Below, in pieces: positions 36,410-43,891 of a DNA stretch of 52,462 nt. Each line of letters begins with the position of its first letter. The first letter of the stretch is position 1. Source of the stretch: Bacteroidota bacterium. GTDB taxonomy: Bacteria; Bacteroidota; Bacteroidia; Sphingobacteriales; Sphingobacteriaceae. A program made the translations under genes and the position numbers. Under the pieces are notes generated by a model. The model was not told the origin of the DNA and searched no databases. It saw only the letters and a list, made by a program, of their open reading frames with translations. Location of the stretch: NCBI GenBank assembly GCA_013288235.1, contig JABDCF010000016.1, positions 1-52,462 on the forward strand, read 5' to 3'.

Positions 36410-36838
36410 TTATAATTGGGGGTCAAATTCCACAATCCATTCAATACCATATTTATCCCGGAACATGCCGCCGTAGGTACCCCAGGGACTGTCGCCGATG
36501 GGGCCTTCAACAGTTCCACCTGCCGATAGTCCGTTAAATATTTTATCAGCCTCTTCCTTACTTTCGGCACTCACCACTATTTTCGACCGGTTTTCGTTCT
36601 CGTTTACCCGTCCCATAAATTCGGGTACATCGTTGGCTATTAATACATTGTGTTTTCCAATAGGTAAGGCAATGCGCATGATCTTGTTGGCTTCATCTTC
36701 CGCTATGGGAAATTCATCGCTTGCCAGGTCCTTAAAACGGATGATCTTGCCAAACTCGCCGCCAAAAACTGATTTGTAAAAAGTGAATGCTTCTTCGGCA
36801 TTTCCGTTAAAGCTGATCCAGGGATTAATTATTCTCAT
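36410..36838 (-). CDS. VOC-family protein (PhnB/YjdN-like)
   Basis: The 142-residue protein has the PhnB-like pattern: WISFNGNAEEAFTFYKSVFG at residues 7-26, IGKHNVLIANDVPEF near 80, and the C-terminal WGTYGGMFRDKYGIEWIVEF. These are compact glyoxalase/bleomycin-resistance fold proteins with unknown substrates; PhnB relatives were once annotated as 3-demethylubiquinone methyltransferase. It is read away from the LLM oxidoreductase with an R2 repeat in between, so co-transcription is doubtful. Confidence 0.85.
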   Translation of the reverse strand: MRIINPWISFNGNAEEAFTFYKSVFGGEFGKIIRFKDLASDEFPIAEDEANKIMRIALPIGKHNVLIANDVPEFMGRVNENENRSKIVVSAESKEEADKIFNGLSAGGTVEGPIGDSPWGTYGGMFRDKYGIEWIVEFDPQL

Positions 36839-36909
36839 AATTTTATTTTTGAATGATTGATTTTCATACTTATGCTTCCCCGCCTGTCCAATATAATTAC
36901 GCCCCCGGT

Positions 36910-37035
36910 TTAACGATGGTAAAGTTTAAGGCCTGCAAAAAGCATAATAAAGACTAAAAGGCCAAATATGATAAACGCGAATATTGTCACCAGCCAGCGT
37001 GGCAGTTTGGATTCGTCAAACGATTTTTTTTTCAT
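36910..37035 (-). CDS. Small single-span membrane protein (41 aa)
   Basis: An ATG at 37035 (minus strand) opens a 41-codon frame to TAA at 36910. The product starts MKKKSFDESKLPRW, continues with one strongly hydrophobic helix at about residues 15-36, and ends LKLYHR. The basic start, single helix and basic tail look like a real small membrane protein, with the positive-inside rule ambiguous. It lies 71 bases upstream of the VOC gene on the same strand. I do not recognise a family. Confidence 0.6.
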   Translation of the reverse strand: MKKKSFDESKLPRWLVTIFAFIIFGLLVFIMLFAGLKLYHR

Positions 37036-37180
37036 TTTTGGTAGCTAATTATAAATGTTAATCTGTTTTTTACCTGTCAATTATTTGTTAAAACGCATTC
37101 TCTGAATTATTATTAGTGAAGCACGAAATATAATAAATCCGTTGGAATGATGTACGTTATTTTGAGTATTTCCCGTCCCC

Positions 37181-37312
37181 GCAGGCTCTGTCGCAGACGA
37201 CCCTGCGCTGCATGGTGGTGGTAGAACGATCAATCCCTGCAATCCCAGGTTAGCGGTTATATTTCTCCGTCATACGAACATCGTACGCATGGTCGTCGTT
37301 GACAGGCCCTGC
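37181..37312. repeat. R1 dispersed repeat, full copy
   Basis: It is bounded by imperfect inverted arms, GCAGGCTCTGTCGCAGACGA... at 37181-37207 and its complement-like ...GTCGTTGACAGGCCCTGC at 37286-37312. The middle shares CATGGTGGTGGTAGAACGATCAATCC and CATACGAACATCG with the copy at 40624. It fills most of the gap between the VOC/small-protein genes and the ToxR-like regulator. Confidence 0.7.
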
Positions 37313-37329
37313 TGGGACAAAGATTCTTC

Positions 37330-38220
37330 TTAAGCGTTAACCTCAAGCTTATATCCTTTGCTGCGTATAACAACAATGTTGATATTGGGATCAGGTTCCA
37401 GTTTTTTTCTAAGTTTTGATATAAACATATCCAGGCTACGCCCCACAATAACCCCTTCATCCTCCCATATCTCTTTTTGCAGGCGGCTTCTCGCTATAGT
37501 TTGGTTAGGAGACAACGCGAAAATGAGCAGCAGGCGTGTTTCAGTTCCGGTCAGGTCTACGGTCATTTTATTTATTATTAGCTGCCGTTCCTCTGCATCA
37601 AACAACACCGAACCAAATGTGAATATCCTGGTGCGCTGACCGCCGGGTAAGGCCCTCCCCGGCTTAACAGATCTCAACAAAATAAAACCAACAAATGCTA
37701 AAAGTGGCAGGCCGCCCAAAAGGTATCCACTCTTTGCGGTACTTATGCCCGCCGGTTTAAATTTAATGTTGATCATGTAACATGCCCTGGGTTGCGCTCT
37801 CCCTATGCATGCTACAATATCATCTTTTGTATTTTGGGATATAGCGTATCCATAGGCTATACTGGAGTTGCCGCAGTTGAGTACGTTAACAACATAATCA
37901 CGTGCGAGCGGGTCTTTGGCCAACAAACGCCGGGTAGTATTCACCAGGGAATCCGGTTGAAAAGTGAACTCATTCTCAAACGTGATCTGGTATTCATTTT
38001 CGGCGATCTTTTTTACAGGCAGCACTCTTGATGTACTGTCGCCAGACTGTAAGAGTAGTTCATGCCCGATCTTGCGGAGCAAAACCTCCCTTCTGGCGAT
38101 AGCAAAGTCGTCACTCCCGGTCATACCGAAAGCCACGCAGATTACCGATACTGACAAGAGTAGTATCAACCCGAATAAGTACTTGCGTTTCCCGGAGAGG
38201 AGATTTCGGCTATCCAACAT
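37330..38220 (-). CDS. ToxR-like membrane-bound winged-helix transcriptional regulator
   Basis: The 296-residue protein has two membrane helices: about 14-33 (YLFGLILLLSVSVICVAFGM) and about 165-184 (YLLGGLPLLAFVGFILLRSV). They enclose a roughly 130-residue periplasmic domain with cysteines (VLNCGN, VACIGR, RACYM). Residues about 195-296 are an OmpR/PhoB-type winged helix (LTGTETRLLLIFALSPNQ, GRSLDMFISKLRKKLE, VVIRSKGYKLEV) on the cytoplasmic side. It has no receiver domain, so it would sense directly through the membrane, like ToxR/CadC but with the DNA-binding domain at the C-terminus. It is divergent from the propeller genes, with 103 bases between the starts, which suggests it controls them or responds to them. 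Confidence 0.85.
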   Translation of the reverse strand: MLDSRNLLSGKRKYLFGLILLLSVSVICVAFGMTGSDDFAIARREVLLRKIGHELLLQSGDSTSRVLPVKKIAENEYQITFENEFTFQPDSLVNTTRRLLAKDPLARDYVVNVLNCGNSSIAYGYAISQNTKDDIVACIGRAQPRACYMINIKFKPAGISTAKSGYLLGGLPLLAFVGFILLRSVKPGRALPGGQRTRIFTFGSVLFDAEERQLIINKMTVDLTGTETRLLLIFALSPNQTIARSRLQKEIWEDEGVIVGRSLDMFISKLRKKLEPDPNINIVVIRSKGYKLEVNA

Positions 38221-38323
38221 ACTGTTTACGATTTATTTACAAAGTTTACATTTTTATTTACAATCCAAATTTCTCAGGCCGAAAAATATCAAAGTAGATT
38301 CGCTGAATCAATTTTGATAGGAT

Positions 38324-39391
38324 ATGAAAAATAAAAAAAATGTTTTGTACAGCCTGATCATCATGCTGGCAGGAGTCATCTATTTTCCCGTACAGGCTCA
38401 ACAAAAAAATGGCGCTATCAAGTCTGAAACCAAAGACGTATCCACTTCCCATGGACCTAACACCTCTGTTCGTACTGTCAAGCAAGATAGAAAGGGCAAT
38501 ATGTGGCTTGTTTCAATCGAAGGGATTATCCGTTACGATGGAAAATCTTTTACTAACCTCACAAGTAAAATAGGTTCGCACAGAATCTGGGATGTTCTGG
38601 AAGATCGACGCGGAAATATTTGGTTCGCTACTATCGATTCAGGTGTTTATTATTACAATGGGAAGTCCCTTCAACATTATACAACCGGCGAGGGGCTTGC
38701 CAGTAACTCCGTTTTTGAAATTTATGAAGATAAAGCGGGCATTATTTGGTTCGGCACCGGAGGTGGAGCAAGCCGTTACGATGGGAAATCTTTTCGAAAT
38801 TTTAAAATGAATGTACCACCCCCAGTTATTCAAACTGATTCTATCTACGTATCAGGTTACCACAAACAGCTTCAGCACCCAGAACTTTATTGGATGGTAA
38901 ATGAGACCAATAATCGTGTTCATACTATCATTGAAGACAAAACAGGGAAATTCTGGTTTGGAACATGGGGCTTTGCCAGCGTTTACGATGGAAAGACATT
39001 TACCACTATAACCAATAAAGACGGAAAACCTTTTACAAAGGTTCGTTCGATAATAGAAGATAAAAAAGGCAATATTTGGCTCGGTGGAGGTGGTGGCCTT
39101 TGGCGTTATGACGGCACCACGTTTACCCAGTTCACCAGGAATTCTGTTGGCTATGTCTACAAAGACCGGAAAGGAAATATTTGGACCAGTTCAGAAAGGG
39201 ATAATGGCGAAGTTTGGGCGCTTTCGCGTTATGATGAGAAATCCTTGTCTAATAAAAAGCCAGCGGTAACCGAAATCATGTCAGGGGGAAACGGTCTTTT
39301 TGAGATTGTAGAAGCCCGTGACGGAAGTATCTGGATTGGCGCATCTGATGGGGTGTATCGTTATGATGGAAAGACCGTTAAAAGACTTTAA
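38324..39391 (+). CDS. Secreted two-component-regulator-propeller protein, first of a tandem pair
   Basis: The 355-residue protein has a signal peptide (VLYSLIIMLAGVIYFPVQAQ) and then seven repeats of about 40-50 residues of the form GNIWFxTxxxGVxRYDGKSFxxxT. This is the Reg_prop pattern that builds the periplasmic sensor beta-propeller of hybrid two-component systems. No histidine kinase or transmembrane Y_Y_Y domain follows, so the propeller stands alone in the periplasm. A paralogue lies 40 bases downstream and a ToxR-like regulator is divergent upstream. The ligand is unknown. Confidence 0.85.
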   Translation: MKNKKNVLYSLIIMLAGVIYFPVQAQQKNGAIKSETKDVSTSHGPNTSVRTVKQDRKGNMWLVSIEGIIRYDGKSFTNLTSKIGSHRIWDVLEDRRGNIWFATIDSGVYYYNGKSLQHYTTGEGLASNSVFEIYEDKAGIIWFGTGGGASRYDGKSFRNFKMNVPPPVIQTDSIYVSGYHKQLQHPELYWMVNETNNRVHTIIEDKTGKFWFGTWGFASVYDGKTFTTITNKDGKPFTKVRSIIEDKKGNIWLGGGGGLWRYDGTTFTQFTRNSVGYVYKDRKGNIWTSSERDNGEVWALSRYDEKSLSNKKPAVTEIMSGGNGLFEIVEARDGSIWIGASDGVYRYDGKTVKRL

Positions 39392-39431
39392 GTGTAAAAA
39401 AGGTCGGAATGTGTAAGTAATAAAGAAAAAA

Positions 39432-40571
39432 ATGAAGAACTACTCACAGATTTACGCTTTGTTCCTGGTGCTTGTTTTTTGCACGTCCTGCAAAGGACAA
39501 AACAAAACAGAGGCCGCAAAAGAAAATATCACGCCGGAAACAAAAAATATAGTTACTCCCTCCGGACCTAATGGAATCGTTCGAAATATCATACAAGATA
39601 GAAAGGGCAACATTTGGATGGCTGCATTTGACGGTATTTATCGGTATGATGCCCGCCTGCCGGACGGGCAAGGAAAATCATTTACCAATATCACCAATAA
39701 AGTAAGTTCGGCCCGCTTTTTTTCTGTTTTTGAAGATAGCAAAGGCAACTTGTGGTTCGGCTCTATTGGCTCAGGTGTTTATTGTTACGATGGGAAATCC
39801 CTTCGAAATTTTACAACAAAAGAAGGGCTCGCCGGCAATGACGTTAGTTGTATTTATGAAGATAAAGCCGGTAATATTTGCTTTGGCACTGGAAGTGGAG
39901 CAAGCCGTTACGATGGGAAATCCTTTCGAAATTTTACAACGAACGAAGGTCCCCCGGCTACCCAGGCTGATTCTGTCCACGTATCAGTTTACAAACACCA
40001 ACTTCCGGCAGTTTCATGGATGCATAATGATGTTAATGCTATTATTGAAGACAAAACAGGCAGGTTTTGGTTTGGCACAAGGGGCAATACTTTCGTTTAT
40101 GATGGAAAGACATTTACCACTATAACTAATAAAGACGGAAAACCTTTTACGAATGTTCGTTCGATAATCGAAGATAAAAAAGGCAATATCTGGCTTGGCG
40201 GATATGATGGTCTTTGGTGCTATAATGGCAGTACATTTACCAATTTAACACGCGACTTTGTTGGTTATATAATGGAGGATAAGGAAGGCAACATTTGGAC
40301 CAGCTCGCAACGTAATAATGGCCTGGATGGCGGGTTTTCGGCCTATGACGGAAAGCCCATATTAAAGCGGACCTGGGTAATTTCCCGTTACGACGGAAAA
40401 TCATTGTTGGATAAAAAGCCAACCGTAACCGAAATAATGCCAGATAAAGGAATGCTCTGTGGGATTTTAGAAGCTAATGATGGGAGTATCTGGTTTGGAA
40501 CTTCAATTGGGGTGTTTCGTTATGATGGAAAGACCATTACCAGTTTCAACGGTAAAGAGGTTAGGAAATAA
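39432..40571 (+). CDS. Propeller lipoprotein, second of the tandem pair
   Basis: The 379-residue protein has a lipoprotein signal (ALFLVLVFCTSCKGQ, cysteine near residue 20) and seven Reg_prop repeats closely similar to those of the preceding gene. It arose by tandem duplication, since long stretches such as KTFTTITNKDGKPFT are shared. The first blade carries a 7-residue insertion, ARLPDGQ, between YD and GKSF. It is encoded by a 21-base palindromic segment (39652-39672) absent from every other blade of both genes. Membrane anchoring of one copy and secretion of the other suggests different roles. Confidence 0.85.
   Translation: MKNYSQIYALFLVLVFCTSCKGQNKTEAAKENITPETKNIVTPSGPNGIVRNIIQDRKGNIWMAAFDGIYRYDARLPDGQGKSFTNITNKVSSARFFSVFEDSKGNLWFGSIGSGVYCYDGKSLRNFTTKEGLAGNDVSCIYEDKAGNICFGTGSGASRYDGKSFRNFTTNEGPPATQADSVHVSVYKHQLPAVSWMHNDVNAIIEDKTGRFWFGTRGNTFVYDGKTFTTITNKDGKPFTNVRSIIEDKKGNIWLGGYDGLWCYNGSTFTNLTRDFVGYIMEDKEGNIWTSSQRNNGLDGGFSAYDGKPILKRTWVISRYDGKSLLDKKPTVTEIMPDKGMLCGILEANDGSIWFGTSIGVFRYDGKTITSFNGKEVRK
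39652..39672. repeat. 21-bp palindromic insertion inside a propeller gene
   Basis: The segment GCCCGCCTGCCGGACGGGCA plus one A interrupts the otherwise constant YDGKSF coding motif in frame. GCCCG and CGGGC form its ends. Fourteen blades in the two genes lack it, so it is an insertion and not ancestral sequence. Confidence 0.65.
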
Positions 40572-40623
40572 ATTTATAGCCAATAATTAAAACGACTGGA
40601 TATTCTTCCCGCCGTATTATTTA

Positions 40624-41024
40624 GCAGGGTCTGTCAAAGACGACCCTGCGCAGCATGGTGATGATAGAATGATCAATCCGGCATCCTAACTTAACGTTAA
40701 TCCTTTTCATACGAACATCGCACGCAGGGTCGTCTTCGACTTTAAGTTAACCCACAAAATTTGGTTAGGCGGATATAGTAGTCGATTTCACCAAACGTTC
40801 CTACGGAACGCATTTGTTGGCGACTATATTTTCTACCAACCAGACGTCCCGATGGGACGAAAAAACAAAAAATGCGTGCTGTAGGGATGCCTGGTTGGTA
40901 GAAATCGAGTCAAAAATCGTTTTTACGTTCCATAGGAACGTTTGGTGATCGCCGATTTTATATTAACGGTGCGTTATTTGCTGCTTATTTTTGTGGGTTA
41001 ACTTAAATCTTCGACAGACCCTGC
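40624..41024. repeat. R1 dispersed repeat, interrupted copy
   Basis: The outer arms GCAGGGTCTGTCAAAGACGA... (40624-40650) and ...GTCTTCGACAGACCCTGC (split by the insertion) match as inverted repeats in 26 of 27 positions once the insert is removed. The reconstructed repeat is about 126 bp and aligns with the full copy at 37181-37312. The insert and one target copy are 40741-41015. Confidence 0.75.
40741..41007. mobile_element. 267-bp MITE-like element with 19-bp TIRs and 8-bp direct duplication
   Basis: The ends are TTTAAGTTAACCCACAAAA (40741-40759) and its exact complement (40989-41007), flanked by TCTTCGAC at 40733-40740 and 41008-41015. Inside are two further nested pairs: 40790-40810 with 40926-40946 (20 of 21 complementary, core CCAAACGTTCC) and CTACCAACCAG (40833-40843) with CTGGTTGGTAG (40891-40901), plus small dyads such as GTCCCGATGGGAC. 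The whole element can fold into a branched cruciform. It has no coding capacity. Confidence 0.85.
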
Positions 41025-41330
41025 TGGGACAAAAAGGGAAAAAATAGAGACATCACAGGCACTAAGCACCAATAAATTCTTCATGATCGGCAGCTTAACA
41101 GCAAATGAAAACCTGTTACGAAAATGGGTTGCGAATAAACCGGTGATTTGAGGTGCTGGGGAGATGACCTGGAGATGCTAAAAAGAAAAAATCTCCGTTA
41201 GTCCGGATTTATCGAATAAAGGGCTTGATACTTTATACCAGGCTCTTTAGTTGTTTAATTGGCCTTGGCCGCCTTCACTATACCAACTTCGAGCAGCAAA
41301 TCAGATAGAGTGAAAATAATCTTTCAAAAA

Positions 41331-41357
41331 ACTACAGTTGTAGTTGTATAATTACAA
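41331..41357. promoter_or_regulatory. BlaI/MecI-type operator
   Basis: ACTACAGTTGTAGT (41331-41344) is a perfect dyad with the TACA...TGTA core of BlaI/MecI operators, followed at once by a second dyad, TGTATAATTACA (41346-41357). They lie 21-47 bases before the blaI-like start codon, which suggests autoregulation. Confidence 0.65.
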
Positions 41358-41377
41358 AATTAGTTTTATAATTGTAT

Positions 41378-41740
41378 ATGAAACGACTGAGCGAAAAGGA
41401 AGAAACCATAATGCAAGCGGTTTGGACATTAAAAAAAGCCTTTGTTAAGGAGGTGCGCGACGAACTGCCCGACCCTAAACCCCATATTAATACCGTAGCC
41501 ACCATGATGCGCCGGTTGGCAGACAAGGGTTTTTTAAAATTTGAAGATTTTGGAAGTACCTACCGGTATGCGGCGGCGATATCGAAAATGGAGTACACTA
41601 GGAAATTTGTAAGGCCCCTTTTGGCGGGGCTGTTTGGTAATTCTATGAAAAATGTGGTGTCGTTTTTTGCGGAAGAGGACGAAGTGTCGTTAGATGAACT
41701 AAAAGAGATCGTTAAAATGATAGAAGATAAGAACAAATAA
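41378..41740 (+). CDS. BlaI/MecI/CopY-family repressor
   Basis: The 120-residue protein has the BlaI winged helix: LSEKEETIMQAVWTLKKAFV at residues 4-23, then INTVATMMRRLADKGFLKFE near 38-57, with a C-terminal dimerisation helix region (DEVSLDELKEIVKMIED). I chose the ATG at 41378; a TTG two codons upstream is less likely. It lies 11 bases before the M56 peptidase gene, the usual pairing in which the membrane peptidase relieves repression. The operator dyads upstream fit autoregulation. The true targets are unknown; in Bacteroidota these pairs are common and not limited to beta-lactam response. Confidence 0.88.
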   Translation: MKRLSEKEETIMQAVWTLKKAFVKEVRDELPDPKPHINTVATMMRRLADKGFLKFEDFGSTYRYAAAISKMEYTRKFVRPLLAGLFGNSMKNVVSFFAEEDEVSLDELKEIVKMIEDKNK

Positions 41741-41751
41741 ATTTCAGTACT

Positions 41752-43842
41752 ATGGAACCATTAATTATCTACCTGCTAAAAGCCAATGTGGTTATATCCA
41801 TATTGTTCCTGTTTTATTTATTGATGCTTAAAAACGATAAATCATTTTGGCAAAACAGGTTTTACCTGCTATTCAGTTTAATGTTATCGCTGTTTTTGCC
41901 TTTGTTGCCGGTAATGGGTCTTTCGAATTTAGATGGTATTCAACGTCAAATAACGAGTGCTAACCCATTGAATAACCTGTACACAACTATTGGCAATTCG
42001 CAAATGGTTAACGCGCATGTGGGTACGCACGTTAATACTGTTCATGTTGCCGTTGATCAAGGCTTTGCACTTCCATCTCTAATGCAAACCCTGGTTGGTA
42101 TTTACTTACTGGTAAGCTTCGTATTGCTGATGCGATTGGCTATAAAATTGCTTAAACTTGGCATCCTGATCAAAAAAACCGATAAACAATTGGCAGGAGG
42201 TATTTACTATTGTGATTTTGACGGGACTGCCCCGTTTTCCTTCTTCAATTACCTGGTTATCAACAAACAACTTTTTAATGATGGTGAATTGCGGCAAATT
42301 ATTTCGCATGAAAAGGTCCACATACAACAATGGCATAGTATAGATATACTTTGTGCGGAACTGGCACATACCGTACTATGGGTTAACCCGCTAATGGTAT
42401 ACTTAAAACGGTGCATCAAGCTTAACCACGAATATATTGCAGATGCCGAAGTAATAAACAGCGGCGTTGATAAAAAGGACTACCAGTTTAGTATCCTGCA
42501 CCGTTCGTTTAAACTCCACGCCAACCAATTAACCAATCTATATGGTTCTTCAAGAATTAAAACCCGTATCAAAATGATGAATTTAAAAAAATCGCCAAAC
42601 TCGAATGCGTACAAGTATGCATTTGTATTGTTACTGGTTGCGGCCAGTTACTTGTTGATTAACCCATCAAGCGCAAGCACGCTGCAAAATAGCGTGAGCG
42701 GAAAAAGTACGAAGTTTGATGCCGGCCCCTTAAAAGCTTTTGAAGGTTTATATGAGGTGCCTGATAAAAGCGCCTTTATCAAATTTACGGAAGTAAACAA
42801 TGCCTTAGTGGTTAAACAATTATGGGACGGCAGAGAATTTTCACTAAAACAAAAAAGCGAGCTTGAATTTACCATGGCGGGTGGCGCGCCATTTAAGTTT
42901 ACAAAAGACAAAGATGGGAATGTGATAAAGGTATTGGCCTTTGACCACGATATTTGGCTGAGGGCAAACAATAGTGACTTAAAGGAAGCGACACTTAATA
43001 CACGGCAGCTAAAGGCCCTGGAGGGGATTTACCAATGTGAGGCGAATAAGGCGGCGTACGTACAGGTCATTGCAAAACAAAACACATTGATCGCTAAACA
43101 ACTTTGGGATGGCAAAGAAATAGCTATGTCGGCCAGATCGGATGTTTCGTTTGTTGTTAACGTACCCTACTTCAGAATCGTTAAATTCACGAAAAATGGT
43201 GAGGGGATCGCAACAAAATTCAGCGGCTCAAATAAAAAGGAATGGAACAAAGTTGATAGCTATCACCCTGCCGATCAAATAAAATTACCTGTACAGGACC
43301 TGAAAAAATTTGAGGGCTATTATGAGTTTAAGGGCAGAAAAGGGCAATTTTTACAAATAACCGCTAATAGCAATGGCTTAGTTTTAAAGCAATTATGGGA
43401 TAACAGGGAAGTTAATTTTACCGCCACAAGCTCCCTGGTGTTTACGGCAAAAGAAAACCCGGAGTTTACCCTCGGGTTTACCGCTGATAATGCCGGCCGC
43501 ATTACCCAGGTTTTGGCCTTTGGACAAGATGTTTGGGTCAGAAATGATAACTATCACGCACCTGTCGAAATAAAAATAGCTGCCCAGGACCTAAAAAAAT
43601 TTGAGGGCAAGTATGAGTTCAGAAACCAAAAAGGGCAATTTTTACAAATTAGCGCTACCGACAATGGCTTAGTTTTAAAGCAATTATGGGATAACCAGCA
43701 AATTGATTTTGCAGCCACCAGCCCGTTAGAATTTATGGCAAAAAACCAACATGGGTTTACGCTACAGTTTACGAGTGACAATGCCGGTCACATTACACAG
43801 ATTTTGGCCTTCGGACAAGATGTTTGGGATAAGGTCAATTAA
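41752..43842 (+). CDS. M56-family (BlaR1-like) membrane metallopeptidase with four C-terminal repeats
   Basis: The 696-residue protein has N-terminal membrane helices (about 5-25, 33-53, 105-130), a zinc site HEKVH at 186-190 in SHEKVHIQQWHSIDI, and NHEYIADAE near 225. A further helix lies near 284-304 (YAFVLLLVAASYLLI). The extracytoplasmic part, about 325-696, has no penicillin-binding domain. It consists of four repeats of about 95 residues of the form LKxFEGxYE...LVxKQLWDxxE...FTxDxxGxIxxxLAFxxDVW, starting near 327, 420, 517 and 613; the last two are the most alike. BlaR1-like action would cleave or inactivate the BlaI partner. Confidence 0.87.
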   Translation: MEPLIIYLLKANVVISILFLFYLLMLKNDKSFWQNRFYLLFSLMLSLFLPLLPVMGLSNLDGIQRQITSANPLNNLYTTIGNSQMVNAHVGTHVNTVHVAVDQGFALPSLMQTLVGIYLLVSFVLLMRLAIKLLKLGILIKKTDKQLAGGIYYCDFDGTAPFSFFNYLVINKQLFNDGELRQIISHEKVHIQQWHSIDILCAELAHTVLWVNPLMVYLKRCIKLNHEYIADAEVINSGVDKKDYQFSILHRSFKLHANQLTNLYGSSRIKTRIKMMNLKKSPNSNAYKYAFVLLLVAASYLLINPSSASTLQNSVSGKSTKFDAGPLKAFEGLYEVPDKSAFIKFTEVNNALVVKQLWDGREFSLKQKSELEFTMAGGAPFKFTKDKDGNVIKVLAFDHDIWLRANNSDLKEATLNTRQLKALEGIYQCEANKAAYVQVIAKQNTLIAKQLWDGKEIAMSARSDVSFVVNVPYFRIVKFTKNGEGIATKFSGSNKKEWNKVDSYHPADQIKLPVQDLKKFEGYYEFKGRKGQFLQITANSNGLVLKQLWDNREVNFTATSSLVFTAKENPEFTLGFTADNAGRITQVLAFGQDVWVRNDNYHAPVEIKIAAQDLKKFEGKYEFRNQKGQFLQISATDNGLVLKQLWDNQQIDFAATSPLEFMAKNQHGFTLQFTSDNAGHITQILAFGQDVWDKVN

Positions 43843-43891
43843 ATTTAACATTGTTTACGCAAACACCAGGGATTCTTAAACCAATCGAACC

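Larger units (their letters stand above)
40572..41377. other. Repeat-filled intergenic stretch before blaI
   Basis: No coding frame is convincing. It holds an R1 repeat (40624-41024) interrupted by a 267-bp MITE-like element (40741-41007), then about 290 bases of plain sequence (41041-41330), and the BlaI-type operator at 41331-41357. Confidence 0.8.

Noticed and set aside
36882..36900. Short CCGCCTGTCCAATA match as a full R2 copy
   Set aside because: Only the first dozen bases match; too short to count as a copy.
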